DNA from: RGIG8124 sp045130665
Lineage (GTDB): Bacteria; Bacillota; Clostridia; Christensenellales; CAG-917
Direction: 5' to 3'
Length of the DNA stretch: 64,000 nucleotides
NCBI GenBank assembly: GCA_045130665.1
Contig: JBGUQC010000003.1
Span: 283,497 to 347,496, forward strand
Shown here: positions 23,808 through 34,130 of the stretch, in pieces
Layout: every line of letters starts with the position of its first letter
Position numbering within the stretch: position 1 is the stretch's first letter
Made by a program: the position numbers and the translations under genes
The notes under the pieces: model-generated
What the model saw: only the letters and a program-made list of their open reading frames with translations
What the model was told of the DNA's origin: nothing
The model's database searches: none

Positions 23808-25000
23808 TGGGGAATAGCAAAAAAGAATGCATTGCAATGCTTCTAGCTGGAGGACAAGGTACACGTCTTGGTGTTTTAACCACCAACGTTGCAAAACCTG
23901 CCGTTCCATTTGGAGCAAAATATCGCATCATTGACTTCACACTATCAAACTGCGTAAATAGTGGAATTGACACAATAGGTGTTTTAACACAATACCGTCC
24001 ATTTGAATTACACCAATACATTGGAAACGGACAACCTTGGGATTTAGACAGACTAAACGGTGGTATATTCGTATTGCCTCCATATATGGGTGCTAAATCA
24101 GGTGAATGGTACAAGGGTACAGCAAATGCTATCTGCCAAAACATAGACTTCATAGATAGATACAGCCCAGAATATGTAGTAATACTTTCTGGTGACCACA
24201 TCTATAAGATGGATTATGCAAAGATGGTAGAAGCACACAAAGAACACAAAGCTGCTTGTACAATCGCTGTTCGTAAAGTTCCAATGAACGAAGCACATCG
24301 TTTTGGTATTATGAACATGAAAGATGATGGAACAATTTACGAGTTCGAAGAAAAACCAAAGCAACCAAAATCAAATAATGCTTCAATGGGTATCTATGTA
24401 TTTACATGGAAGACATTGAGAAAATACTTATTAGATGACGAAGCAGATCCAAATTCAGAAAATGACTTTGGTAAGAATATCATTCCAAACATGTTAAAAG
24501 ATGGCAACATGATGTATGGTTATGATTTCAGCGGATATTGGAAAGACGTTGGAACAATTTCATCATTATGGGAAGCAAACATGGATATTCTTCATGAGAC
24601 CGAAGGTCTTAACCTTGAAGATGCAACATGGAAGATTTATGCAAGAAACCAAGCAGAACCACCACAGTTTGTATCACCAAGTGGAATTGTTAAAGATTCA
24701 TTAGTTTCTGAAGGTACTGTTATTGAAGGTACTGTTAAAAACAGTATTGTTTCTCATAGCTGTAAGATTGGTAAGGGAGCAAATGTTGAAGGTTCAATTA
24801 TTATGCCAGGCGCAGTAATTGAAGAAGGCGCAGATGTTCGCTATTCAATCGTAGGCTGGGATGCAGTTATCGGTAAGGGAGCAAATGTTGGTGAAACACT
24901 ACCACCATCAAATCCGGGTGAATGGGAAATTGCAGTCGTTGGACCAGATGTCAAGATTGCAGAAAAAGGAATCGTCAAAAAAGGCGAAATGATAGGTTAA
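23807..25000 (+). CDS. glgC: Glucose-1-phosphate adenylyltransferase, catalytic subunit
   Basis: 397 residues. It makes ADP-glucose, the committed donor for glycogen. The nucleotidyltransferase loop LLAGGQGTRLGVLTTNVAKPAVPFG is complete, including the catalytic-type Arg and Lys; GSMNW-like YKGTANAI and the sugar-phosphate FEEKPKQPKSN segment follow, and the C-terminal half is a left-handed beta helix. It works as a complex with GlgD encoded 13 bp downstream. SD AAGGAGG. Confidence 0.97.
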   Translation: MGNSKKECIAMLLAGGQGTRLGVLTTNVAKPAVPFGAKYRIIDFTLSNCVNSGIDTIGVLTQYRPFELHQYIGNGQPWDLDRLNGGIFVLPPYMGAKSGEWYKGTANAICQNIDFIDRYSPEYVVILSGDHIYKMDYAKMVEAHKEHKAACTIAVRKVPMNEAHRFGIMNMKDDGTIYEFEEKPKQPKSNNASMGIYVFTWKTLRKYLLDDEADPNSENDFGKNIIPNMLKDGNMMYGYDFSGYWKDVGTISSLWEANMDILHETEGLNLEDATWKIYARNQAEPPQFVSPSGIVKDSLVSEGTVIEGTVKNSIVSHSCKIGKGANVEGSIIMPGAVIEEGADVRYSIVGWDAVIGKGANVGETLPPSNPGEWEIAVVGPDVKIAEKGIVKKGEMIG

Positions 25001-25013
25001 GGAGGGCAGGAAA

Positions 25014-26129
25014 ATGAAAAATAAGACTATGGCTATTTTGTTTGCCTCCAATAGTGGATGCCAACTCAATGATTTAACAATACATCGTACAGCAGCATCT
25101 CTTCCATTTGCAGGAAGATATCGTTTAATAGACTTCATTCTTTCTAACTTAGTAGAAGCTGGAGTTTCTAATGTAGGTATTGTTACAAGAAGCAACTATA
25201 ACTCACTTATGGACCACCTTAGAAATGGTCGTGACTGGGACTTAAATAGAAAGAATAGTGGTATTTCAATTTACCCACCATTCGTATTAAATGCATCTAG
25301 AGATGCATACAAAGGCAAAATCGAAGCATTAAAGACAGTTCGTGGCTTCATGATGGATGGTAGCGAAAACTATGTCATCTTATCAAATACTAATATTGCT
25401 CTCAATATTAACTTTGATGATGTAGAAGAAGCACATCTTGCAGCAAATGCAGATATTACAATGCTCACATATAACACAGAGCAAGTAAATGCACAACGTG
25501 AAGTTATCACAACAAATGCAGAAGGAAGAGTTATTGATATGAGAGCTCCTATTGCTGCAGACGTTGGTGAAAAGAACGTCAACCTACAAATTTACTTTGT
25601 AAAGAAAGATTTATTAATTTCCTTGATTGATGAAGCTTATGCACATGGCAGCTATGACTTTGAGAAAGATATTATGGCAGTTAAACTCGCAGAATTAAAT
25701 GTCCTTAATTATGTTGTCAAAGATTACGTAGCAGTAATAGACAAAGTTCAAACATACTTCTCACACTCAATGGAAGTATTAAATCCAGAAATCAGAAACG
25801 AGTTATTCTATAAGAACACCACAGTTTTAACTAAAGTTAAAGACTCAGTACCAACCAAGTATTTAGAGAATGCTAATGTTAAGAATTCAATAATTGCAGA
25901 TGGTTGTGTTATAGATGGAACAGTTGAAAACTCAATTTTATTCCGTTCTGTAAACGTACAAAAGGGTGCTGTAATTAGAAACTCAATCGTTATGGAAAAT
26001 AACATCATCATGGAAAATTCAACATTGGATTACTGTATCACAGATAAAGACGTTATCGTACAAGCTAACAGAAACTTATCTGGTGCAGAGACATATCCAT
26101 TAGTTGTAGTAAAAGGCAAAATCATTTAA
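25014..26129 (+). CDS. glgD: Glucose-1-phosphate adenylyltransferase regulatory subunit
   Basis: 371 residues, homologous to GlgC but with the active-site loop lost: the GGQGTRL loop of GlgC is replaced by FASNSGCQLNDLTIHR. This is the mark of GlgD, which in Firmicutes forms a hetero-complex with GlgC and modulates its activity. The C-terminal beta-helix (NVKNSIIADGCVIDGTVENSI) is kept. GGAGGG precedes its ATG. Confidence 0.95.
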   Translation: MKNKTMAILFASNSGCQLNDLTIHRTAASLPFAGRYRLIDFILSNLVEAGVSNVGIVTRSNYNSLMDHLRNGRDWDLNRKNSGISIYPPFVLNASRDAYKGKIEALKTVRGFMMDGSENYVILSNTNIALNINFDDVEEAHLAANADITMLTYNTEQVNAQREVITTNAEGRVIDMRAPIAADVGEKNVNLQIYFVKKDLLISLIDEAYAHGSYDFEKDIMAVKLAELNVLNYVVKDYVAVIDKVQTYFSHSMEVLNPEIRNELFYKNTTVLTKVKDSVPTKYLENANVKNSIIADGCVIDGTVENSILFRSVNVQKGAVIRNSIVMENNIIMENSTLDYCITDKDVIVQANRNLSGAETYPLVVVKGKII

Positions 26130-26158
26130 TTAAAAAACAATATTTTAAAGAGGTGAAT

Positions 26159-27583
26159 ATGAAAATACTATATGTTGCATCTGAGGCTGGTCCATTCATT
26201 AGAACAGGCGGTCTTGGTGACGTAGCAGGAGCACTCCCAAAAGATCTCAATGCTTTAGGTAATGATACAAGAGTAATCATACCATTCTATAAAGAAGAGA
26301 TTAAAGAGGCTTATCGTAACACTCTAAAATATATTGGTTCAACATATGTAGATTTAGGATGGAGAAGACAATACGCTGGTGTATTCACAGCAGTTGTAGA
26401 TGGTGTTATCTATTATTTAATAGATAATGAGTACTACTTCAAACGCCGTGGTCTCTATGGACACTTTGATGATGCAGAAAGATTTGCATTCTTCTCAAAG
26501 GCAGTTTTAGAGGTCATGCCACTTATTGAATTCTATCCTGACATCTTACATTGTAATGACTGGCACACAGCTCTTACACCAGTATTTTTAGATGTATTCT
26601 ACCGTTGGGGAAAAGAATACCAAAATATTCGTACAATGTTCACAATTCATAACATTGAATTCCAAGGCAAATACGGTAAGGAAATCATGGGAGACATCTT
26701 AGCACTTCCAGAGTGGGCACAATCATTGGTTATGTATCAAGACTGTGTTAACTTCATGAAGGGTGGTATCGAAAGCGCAGAAGCTGTAACAACTGTTTCA
26801 GAGACATATGCAAAAGAAATTATGGATCCATTCTATAGCTATGGATTACAAAGCATTCTCTCACAAAGAAGTTACAAGATTTTCGGTGTAGTAAACGGAA
26901 TAGATAATACAGTTTACAATCCAGAAACAGACAAGGCTTTATTCAAGAACTTCTCAGTTAAGACTCTAAAGAACAGAGTAGAGAACAAGAAGGGTATTTG
27001 TGAAATGGTAAATCTACCATATTCAGAAAACACACCATTGATGGCTATGATTACAAGATTAACAGAACAAAAAGGTTTGGATTTAGTTCTTGCAGTATTA
27101 GATGAAATACTTGCTGCAGATATCCAAATTGTTATTCTTGGTACTGGAGACTGGAAATACGAAAATGCTCTACAAGCATTTGAACAAAGATATCCAACTA
27201 AGTTTAGACTTATTCGTGCATTCAGCATGGATATTGCATCTAAATTATATGCAGGATCAGATATGTTCTTAATGCCAAGCAAATTCGAACCATGTGGATT
27301 AAGCCAAATCATCGCAATGAGATATGGTTCAGTTCCAATTGTTCGTGAGACTGGTGGTCTTAAAGACACAGTTGAACCATACAATCCAGAAAAGGGCACA
27401 GGTGTTGGATTCACATTCAAGACATACAATTCATATGATATGTTAGATGCTATTTGGAGAGCATATGGCACATATATGAACTATAAAGATGATTGGAAGA
27501 AGGTCCAAACAAATGGTCTAAAGAAAGACTACGGCTGGAAGAAGTCAGCTGAAAAATATCTTGAAATTTACAAGAACCTATAA
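26159..27583 (+). CDS. glgA: Glycogen synthase (ADP-glucose)
   Basis: 474 residues, GT5 family. The N-terminal KTGGL-type motif is present as RTGGLGDVAGALP, where Arg replaces the usual Lys. HNIEFQGKYG and the C-terminal EPCGLSQIIAMRYGSVPIVRETGGL nucleotide site are clear. It elongates alpha-1,4 chains from ADP-glucose. An in-frame GTG at 26153 is part of the SD region (AAAGAGGTG); the ATG at 26159 is the start. Confidence 0.96.
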   Translation: MKILYVASEAGPFIRTGGLGDVAGALPKDLNALGNDTRVIIPFYKEEIKEAYRNTLKYIGSTYVDLGWRRQYAGVFTAVVDGVIYYLIDNEYYFKRRGLYGHFDDAERFAFFSKAVLEVMPLIEFYPDILHCNDWHTALTPVFLDVFYRWGKEYQNIRTMFTIHNIEFQGKYGKEIMGDILALPEWAQSLVMYQDCVNFMKGGIESAEAVTTVSETYAKEIMDPFYSYGLQSILSQRSYKIFGVVNGIDNTVYNPETDKALFKNFSVKTLKNRVENKKGICEMVNLPYSENTPLMAMITRLTEQKGLDLVLAVLDEILAADIQIVILGTGDWKYENALQAFEQRYPTKFRLIRAFSMDIASKLYAGSDMFLMPSKFEPCGLSQIIAMRYGSVPIVRETGGLKDTVEPYNPEKGTGVGFTFKTYNSYDMLDAIWRAYGTYMNYKDDWKKVQTNGLKKDYGWKKSAEKYLEIYKNL

Positions 27584-27592
27584 AATAAATTA

Positions 27593-27624
27593 GCGCAGTT
27601 AGTGCCATTAGGCACTAATTGTGC
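27593..27624 (+). other. Strong hairpin between glgA and glgP
   Basis: A 14-bp stem (GCGCAGTTAGTGCC with GGCACTAATTGTGC, two G-T pairs) has an ATTA tetraloop and no T run. It is probably an mRNA processing or stability element that sets glgP apart from the upstream genes. Confidence 0.6.
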
Positions 27625-27706
27625 ACCAAATATGATAAAAATTATAAAATAAAAATTTCTTTCTTTCGTACGGGGGAAGCGTAAGAAAAAAAGGAAGATT
27701 ATACAT

Positions 27707-30142
27707 ATGAGTTACAATATTACAACAGAAGAATTTTATGAACGTATGTCCAAGTCTTTACAACGTTATTTCGGAGTAAAGCCACAGGATGCAAGCAAAG
27801 AGAATTTATACAAAGCCATATGCTTCACAGTAAGAGATATCTTAACTGAGACCAGAGTAGAATTTAAGCACCAAATAGTTGAACAAAAAGCAAAGCAAGT
27901 ATATTACATGTCAATGGAGTTCTTGCTTGGTCGTTCACTTAGAAATCACCTTTACAACATGGGTATAACTGATTCAGTTGTTGGTGCTCTTAAAAAGTTA
28001 AAAGTTGATATCGATGACATTTATGCTTTCGAACCAGATGCAGGATTAGGTAATGGTGGTTTAGGAAGATTAGCTGCAGCTTATATGGATGCACTAACAT
28101 CTGAAAACTATGCAGTATCTGGATTCTCAATTCTTTATGACTATGGTATCTTCAAACAAGTTGTTGTAGATGGTTGGCAATTAGAACAACCAGATGAATG
28201 GCTTAAGCTTGGTAATGTTTGGTGTTTACCAAGAACAGAAGAAACTTACGAAGTAAAGTTTGGTGGAAGAGTAGAAGAAAAATGGATTGATGGAAAACTT
28301 ACTGTTGAGCAACATGACTACATGACAGTTCTCGCTGTTCCATATGATATGGAAATTTCTGGTTATGATACAAAAGCTGTTAACCATATTAGATTATGGG
28401 CATCTAAAGCTCCTGTAGATTTTGATATGGCTGCATTCTCCAGAGGAGAATATGTTAAGGCTATGACAGCAAAAGCAATGGCAGAAAGTATTTCAAAGGT
28501 TCTATATCCAGCAGATAACCATATTGAAGGTAAGTCATTAAGATTAAAGCAACAATACTTCTTCGTTTCAGCATCTATTCAAAGTATCATTAGATCTCAC
28601 TTAAAGAGATACAACACATTAGACAACTTTGCAGAAAAGGTTGCAATCCATATTAATGATACACACCCAACACTTTGTATCCCAGAATTAATGAGAATTT
28701 TCTTAGACGTTTATGGAATGAGTTGGGAAAAGGCATGGGACATTGTAAAAGAGACTATCTCTTATACAAATCACACTGTTATGTCTGAAGCATTAGAGCG
28801 TTGGCCAGAAGATTTATTTAAGACACAACTTCCAAGAATTTACCAAATCGTTGCTGAAATCAACAGACGTTTCTGTGTAGAACTTTGGGAAGGATATCCA
28901 AACAATTGGGATGCAGTTCAAAGAAATGCAATTATTAGTTGTGGTGAAGTCAAGATGGCAAATCTCTGTCTTGCAACATCTCATACAATTAATGGTGTTT
29001 CTGAACTTCACAGCGATATTCTTAAGAACGATTGTTTCAGAGAGTATTATGCTTTACATCCAGACAAGTTTACCAACGTTACAAATGGTATAACCCATAG
29101 AAGATGGGTTAACCAAGCAAATCCAAAGCTCGGTGAACTTATTACAGACTGTATTGGAGACAAGTGGTTAAAGCAACCAGAAAAACTTGAAGAATTAAGA
29201 AAGTTCCAAGGCAACAAAGAAGTTTTAAAGAAGCTTGCAGAAATTAAATTTGAAAACAAAGAAAAACTTGCAAAATACATTGCGGATACAACAAAGATCA
29301 TTGTTGATCCTCATTCAATGTTTGATTGCCAAGTTAAGAGAATACATGAATATAAACGTCAATTACTCAATGTTCTTCACATCATGGATTTATACTTCCG
29401 CTTAAAGGATAATCCAGATTTAGACATTGTTCCAAGAGTATTCATTATTGGTGGTAAGGCAGCAAGTGCATACTTCATGGCAAAACAAGTAATTCGTTTA
29501 ATCTATGCATTAGGCAATGTTATTAACAATGATGCATCCATTAAAGGCAAACTCAAAGTTGTATTCATGGAAAACTACAGAGTAACACTTGCAGAAATGA
29601 TTATGCCAGCAGCAGAGGTTAGTGAACAAATCTCAACAGCAGGTAAAGAAGCTAGTGGTACAGGTAACATGAAGTTCATGATTAATGGTGCTTTAACAAT
29701 TGGTACATTAGATGGTGCTAACGTTGAAATGTCTCAAAGAGTTGGAGATGAAAACATATTCATCTTCGGTTTAAGAGCAAACGAAGTAGAACAAACATGG
29801 AGAAATGGTTACAACCCAACATGGTTCTACAACAATGATGGCAGAATTAGACGTATTATAGATGCATTACGTAATGGTATCGGTGGAGTAACATTCCCAG
29901 AACTTGCAGATTCATTAACCTTTGGTTATCATGGAACACCAGATGGATATCTAGTACTCGCAGACTTTGGTTCATATGCAGATATGCAACAAAAGGTTAA
30001 CGATACATATCTAGACAAAGAACGTTGGAACAGAATGTCTTTAAATAACATTGCTGCATCCGGATTCTTTGCCGCAGATAGATCTGTAAAAGAATATGCA
30101 GATAGAATTTGGGGATTAAAGCCAATCAAGTTAAAGAAATAA
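27707..30142 (+). CDS. glgP: Glycogen phosphorylase
   Basis: An 811-residue GT35 enzyme that releases glucose-1-phosphate from glycogen, using pyridoxal phosphate. The PLP Lys is near residue 656 in EASGTGNMKFMINGALTIGTLDGANVE; GNGGLGRLAAAYMD and the HINDTHPTL segment are typical. The leader is unusual: the only SD-like stretch (AAGGAAG) lies 13 nt before the ATG and an upstream CTTTCTTTC tract could pair with it. Its stop overlaps the next ATG (TAATG). Confidence 0.97.
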   Translation: MSYNITTEEFYERMSKSLQRYFGVKPQDASKENLYKAICFTVRDILTETRVEFKHQIVEQKAKQVYYMSMEFLLGRSLRNHLYNMGITDSVVGALKKLKVDIDDIYAFEPDAGLGNGGLGRLAAAYMDALTSENYAVSGFSILYDYGIFKQVVVDGWQLEQPDEWLKLGNVWCLPRTEETYEVKFGGRVEEKWIDGKLTVEQHDYMTVLAVPYDMEISGYDTKAVNHIRLWASKAPVDFDMAAFSRGEYVKAMTAKAMAESISKVLYPADNHIEGKSLRLKQQYFFVSASIQSIIRSHLKRYNTLDNFAEKVAIHINDTHPTLCIPELMRIFLDVYGMSWEKAWDIVKETISYTNHTVMSEALERWPEDLFKTQLPRIYQIVAEINRRFCVELWEGYPNNWDAVQRNAIISCGEVKMANLCLATSHTINGVSELHSDILKNDCFREYYALHPDKFTNVTNGITHRRWVNQANPKLGELITDCIGDKWLKQPEKLEELRKFQGNKEVLKKLAEIKFENKEKLAKYIADTTKIIVDPHSMFDCQVKRIHEYKRQLLNVLHIMDLYFRLKDNPDLDIVPRVFIIGGKAASAYFMAKQVIRLIYALGNVINNDASIKGKLKVVFMENYRVTLAEMIMPAAEVSEQISTAGKEASGTGNMKFMINGALTIGTLDGANVEMSQRVGDENIFIFGLRANEVEQTWRNGYNPTWFYNNDGRIRRIIDALRNGIGGVTFPELADSLTFGYHGTPDGYLVLADFGSYADMQQKVNDTYLDKERWNRMSLNNIAASGFFAADRSVKEYADRIWGLKPIKLKK

Positions 30143-32001
30143 TGTATAATCCTTTAGTAGACAAATATCCTTATGGCGCAACAGCTTTAGGGATAAAAAA
30201 CACAATGACATTTACTCTTAGTGCTCAAACGGGCATTAAGAGTATGTTCGTTATACTACGAAAAGGGGAGAGAATTGAAAGATATGAGTTCAGCGAAAGG
30301 AAACTCATAGATAATAATTTAGTATTTACAGCATCCTTCATTTTAGATGAGGCAGGCATTTGGTATTACAGATTTGAAGGTTTGAATATGGATGGCACTA
30401 TAGCATACTTCGGTTCAGATGACAGAGGTAATGCAATTAGAGGTGAGTGGTTGCCAGAGTGGCAATTAACAGTTGCCAAGAAACTTGTAAAACCACCTCT
30501 TTGGGCTCAAAAAGGAGTCGTATACCACATATTCGCAGATAGATTCAATGGTGTAGATAGAGAAAAGAAATGGAAGGTTGCAAAGAAAGATGGTACTTTC
30601 CACAAGAACTGGAATGACAACGTTGAAATTGAAGTAGAGGGTAAGGAATACCAAGCAGATGATTACTTTGGTGGTAATGCTAAAGGCATTATAGATAAAA
30701 TACCATACCTTCAATCTTTAGGTGTAACACAAGTTTATATATCACCAATTTTTGAAGCACATTCAAACCACAGATATGATACAGCAGACTATTCAAAAAT
30801 AGATGCTTTATTTGGCACTGAAGAAGAGTTTAAAGAAATGGTGTCTAAACTAAAAAATGCCGGCATAAACACTATTTTAGACGGGGTTTTTAATCATACA
30901 GGTTCAGATTCAATCTATTTCAATAAGAAGGGAAGATACGATGTAATTGGCGCATATCAATCTAGATATTCCAAGTATTATGATTGGTATAACTTCAGTT
31001 CATATCCAGATGTGTATGATTGTTGGTGGGGATGTACAGTTGTCCCAACAGTAAATAAAGCTGCAAAGGGTTGGAGAGATTTAATCCTAGGCGAGAAGGG
31101 TATTCTTAATAAATGGCAAAAGTTTGGTATTAAAGGATGGAGACTAGATGTTGTAGATGAACTTCCGACAAGCTTTGTTAAGTCCGTATATGAAACCATC
31201 AAGAAAGCAGACATAGATTCACTTGTAATTGGTGAGGTTTGGGAAGATGCTTCAACTAAGGTAAGTTATGGTACCTGGAGACCATATTGCATGGGTGAAG
31301 AATTAGATGGAACAATGAACTATCCATTTAGACGTGCCATCATAGATTATACCTTAGGAGGCGAGCCTAAAGCTTTCGAGGCTGCAGTATACACAATTTG
31401 CAATAACTATCCTAAGGAAATGCTTAATGCTTGTTACAACAATATAGGAACCCATGACACAGTTCGTATTTTAACAGCATTATCTGGGGTAGAGGCACCA
31501 GAGACAAAAGGCGAGAGATTGAACTACAAGTTGTATCCAGAATTATATCAATTAGCTAAGAAGAGATTGATGTTCGCATCCACACTTCAATTTACACTAC
31601 CTGGCATCCCATGTATTTTCTATGGAGATGAGGCAGGAGTTCAAGGCTTTGAAGATCCATTAAATAGAACCACATATCCATGGGGAAAAGAAGATATGGA
31701 TTTAGTAAAGCACTATAAAGAATTGGGTGCATTTAGAAAGAAGTTTGAAAAGTATCTTAATGGTGAGACATCCTTTACGTTTGCAGAAAACAACATTGTT
31801 GAGTTTGTTAGACGCAGCGCTTCAGGCGAATTATTAGTAGTTGCAAACTCAGGAAATAATACAGTAACTAGACCAATAGATGGAACATGGTGTAGCATAA
31901 AAGATAATAAAAAAGTGGGTTCATTTGTCGAAATCGCACCTTTAAGTGTCGAATTGTTCTATAAAGCAACAGAAAAATTAGAGACGCCAACCTTTGAATA
32001 A
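30142..32001 (+). CDS. GH13 alpha-glucan hydrolase (neopullulanase/maltogenic type)
   Basis: 619 residues with no signal peptide, so intracellular. An N-terminal Ig-like domain of CBM34 type (about 1-125) precedes the GH13 barrel. Catalytic residues are Asp near 336 (GWRLDVVDEL), Glu near 365 (IGEVWED) and Asp near 439 (NIGTHDTVRIL). It probably trims limit dextrins or imported maltodextrins next to GlgP. The frame opens at a TTG (30109) inside glgP; the ATG at 30142 overlapping the glgP stop is the start by translational coupling. Confidence 0.92.
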   Translation: MYNPLVDKYPYGATALGIKNTMTFTLSAQTGIKSMFVILRKGERIERYEFSERKLIDNNLVFTASFILDEAGIWYYRFEGLNMDGTIAYFGSDDRGNAIRGEWLPEWQLTVAKKLVKPPLWAQKGVVYHIFADRFNGVDREKKWKVAKKDGTFHKNWNDNVEIEVEGKEYQADDYFGGNAKGIIDKIPYLQSLGVTQVYISPIFEAHSNHRYDTADYSKIDALFGTEEEFKEMVSKLKNAGINTILDGVFNHTGSDSIYFNKKGRYDVIGAYQSRYSKYYDWYNFSSYPDVYDCWWGCTVVPTVNKAAKGWRDLILGEKGILNKWQKFGIKGWRLDVVDELPTSFVKSVYETIKKADIDSLVIGEVWEDASTKVSYGTWRPYCMGEELDGTMNYPFRRAIIDYTLGGEPKAFEAAVYTICNNYPKEMLNACYNNIGTHDTVRILTALSGVEAPETKGERLNYKLYPELYQLAKKRLMFASTLQFTLPGIPCIFYGDEAGVQGFEDPLNRTTYPWGKEDMDLVKHYKELGAFRKKFEKYLNGETSFTFAENNIVEFVRRSASGELLVVANSGNNTVTRPIDGTWCSIKDNKKVGSFVEIAPLSVELFYKATEKLETPTFE

Positions 32002-32022
32002 AACTTATTTTTAGGGTGCATC

Positions 32023-32075
32023 TTTACTATATTTAAAAAGTGGTGTAAAATAGTTGTAAGCTATTTTATTTTTTT
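32023..32075 (+). promoter_or_regulatory. Promoter and hairpin between the GH13 and MFS genes
   Basis: TTTACT (32023-32028) and TAAAAT (32046-32051), 17 bp apart, can start transcription of the carrier gene. AAAATAG/CTATTTT (32047-32067) followed by ATTTTTTT also looks like a weak A/T terminator for the glycogen operon. The two signals overlap. Confidence 0.5.
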
Positions 32076-32092
32076 ATTTAGAGAGGGAAATT

Positions 32093-34120
32093 ATGTCAAA
32101 GAAATCTAAAGAAGTAGCACCAGAAATGTTGGATGAAAATGGCAGAAAACCATTGAAACTTAATTATCCAATAACATTTAGGGTTGGTTTTGCTTTTGCT
32201 ATCGTAATGATTTTCTGGACAGCATATGATTTTGTTGTTCCACTTTTATTAGAAAATGCATACGGTCTACCAAACTGGGCAAGAGGATTGATCATGGGAC
32301 TAGACAACATCTTGTCATTATTCATGCTTCCTTTATTTGGTAAGTTATCAGATAATGCAAAAGGCAAGATTGTTCACAAGTTTGGACGTAGAACACCATT
32401 CATTGTTGCTGGTACAATAGCTTCAGTAGCACTTATGGTTTTCGTTCCAGTTGTTACATTGCATCAACAAGAAATTGCAAACGACTTAGTAAAAACACAA
32501 GTCGAGTGTAAGTTGAATTATGAAGACGTTGATGAATCCACAATCGTTGATACAGATGCATCCACATGGCCATGGCTTAGAACAACATTAAATAGTTGGT
32601 ATGAATCTGCAGAAAAAGGCGAGCAAATCAACGGTGAAGGTGCAGCAAACTATGTAGATTTACAATATCTTAAGATGAATAACATTGGTAAAGATGAATT
32701 TATTAAGCTCCGTTATGATTCAAAGATGAAATCTAAGAAAGCAATCTTAGGAATGCTAGGTGCAGTAACTTACTATTATGATGGTGTTGAAGTTACAGAC
32801 TTAACATTAAAACCAGAGGGACAAACGAGAACATATCAAGAGATATTAGATACCAATGATACATTCAAGAAATTTGTTCAACCAGGTATTAATACATACG
32901 AAAGTCATTTGATTTATACACAAGTTACAACTTCTAAGGATGTAAGTGGTATGGCGGGTGTTAAGAGTATTGCTGTTTATATGGTTATTCTCTTGCTTGT
33001 TCTTATCGCAATGGCAACATTCAGAAGTCCAGCCGTTGCTCTTATGCCAGACGTCACACCAAAACCATTACGTTCACAAGCAAATGCTATTATTAACCTA
33101 ATGGGAGGTATGGGCGGTGCCCTTGCATTCATTATTTACACAGTAGTTCTCTTCGGTGAAAGATTATCCAACTATGTAATTATCTTTGCTTCAGTTGCAG
33201 CAGGTATGTTGATATTACTCGCAGCATTCTTAGCATTGGTAAAAGAAAAGAAGTTGGTTGCACGTTGCCAAGAAATCTGTAAAGAATACGGCATTGATGA
33301 CTTTGACGAAGAGGAAAATACAGAAACACACAAATTTGCTGAAGAACTAATTGAAGAAGGCGAAGGCAAAGATGCGTTTGAAGAGGAAAAGAAAGAAGAG
33401 AAGCCAAAGAAGAAGATGTTTAATGTTAAAGAATGGTGGACTGGCAAGTCTCAATTAGAGAAAGGAAAGCTCATTTCATTCTGGCTCATTCTTGCATCCA
33501 TCTTCATGTGGTTCATGGGATACAATGCTATTTCAAGCAACCTTTCCGTTTATACAACAAAGGCCTTGAACTTAAGTGCAGGTGTTGCATCTATTATTTC
33601 AGGTGTATCAATGGGCGTTAGTGCTATTGCATTTATTCCTGTCGGATTCTTAGCTGTAAAGATTGGTAGAAGAAAATCCATTATGATTGGTTATGGTCTA
33701 GCAGTTATTTCATTCATTCTTATTTGCTTTGCTATTAACCAAGGACAAGAAACAATGATTAAAGCAGTATTGTTTGCACTCTTCTACTTAATTGCAGGAT
33801 TTGGATTAATTATTGCAAACGTTAATACATTCCCAATGGTTACAGAGCTTTCAACTGCAGAAACAGTTGGACAATACACAGGTTACTATTACACAGCAAC
33901 AATGTCCGCACAAGCTATTACTCCAATGCTTGGTGGTTTAGTTATGGACTATGTTGCAGACAGATACATCTTCTTATATTCAGCAATATGTATTGTAATA
34001 GCAATCGTATTAATGGTCTTTGTTAAGTATGGTGACAGTAAGCCACTAGGCAAAGGCAAAAAGTTAACAAAAGAAGAAAAGAAACAAGTAATGTTGGATT
34101 CAATGGATTCAGCAGATTAA
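32093..34120 (+). CDS. MFS sugar transporter, SLC45/GPH-like, with large extracellular insertion
   Basis: A 675-residue major-facilitator carrier, likely a sugar cation symporter. The loop 2-3 motif is GKLSDN...KFGRRTPFIVAG and the second-half copy is VKIGRRKSIMIG. Two blocks are unusual: about 165 polar residues between the third and fourth helices (about 120-300), predicted outside the cell, and a highly charged Glu/Lys-rich linker (about 385-450) between the two halves on the inside. Position behind the glycogen genes suggests maltose or maltodextrin import. SD AGAGAGGG. Confidence 0.85.
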   Translation: MSKKSKEVAPEMLDENGRKPLKLNYPITFRVGFAFAIVMIFWTAYDFVVPLLLENAYGLPNWARGLIMGLDNILSLFMLPLFGKLSDNAKGKIVHKFGRRTPFIVAGTIASVALMVFVPVVTLHQQEIANDLVKTQVECKLNYEDVDESTIVDTDASTWPWLRTTLNSWYESAEKGEQINGEGAANYVDLQYLKMNNIGKDEFIKLRYDSKMKSKKAILGMLGAVTYYYDGVEVTDLTLKPEGQTRTYQEILDTNDTFKKFVQPGINTYESHLIYTQVTTSKDVSGMAGVKSIAVYMVILLLVLIAMATFRSPAVALMPDVTPKPLRSQANAIINLMGGMGGALAFIIYTVVLFGERLSNYVIIFASVAAGMLILLAAFLALVKEKKLVARCQEICKEYGIDDFDEEENTETHKFAEELIEEGEGKDAFEEEKKEEKPKKKMFNVKEWWTGKSQLEKGKLISFWLILASIFMWFMGYNAISSNLSVYTTKALNLSAGVASIISGVSMGVSAIAFIPVGFLAVKIGRRKSIMIGYGLAVISFILICFAINQGQETMIKAVLFALFYLIAGFGLIIANVNTFPMVTELSTAETVGQYTGYYYTATMSAQAITPMLGGLVMDYVADRYIFLYSAICIVIAIVLMVFVKYGDSKPLGKGKKLTKEEKKQVMLDSMDSAD

Positions 34121-34130
34121 TTAACAAAAA

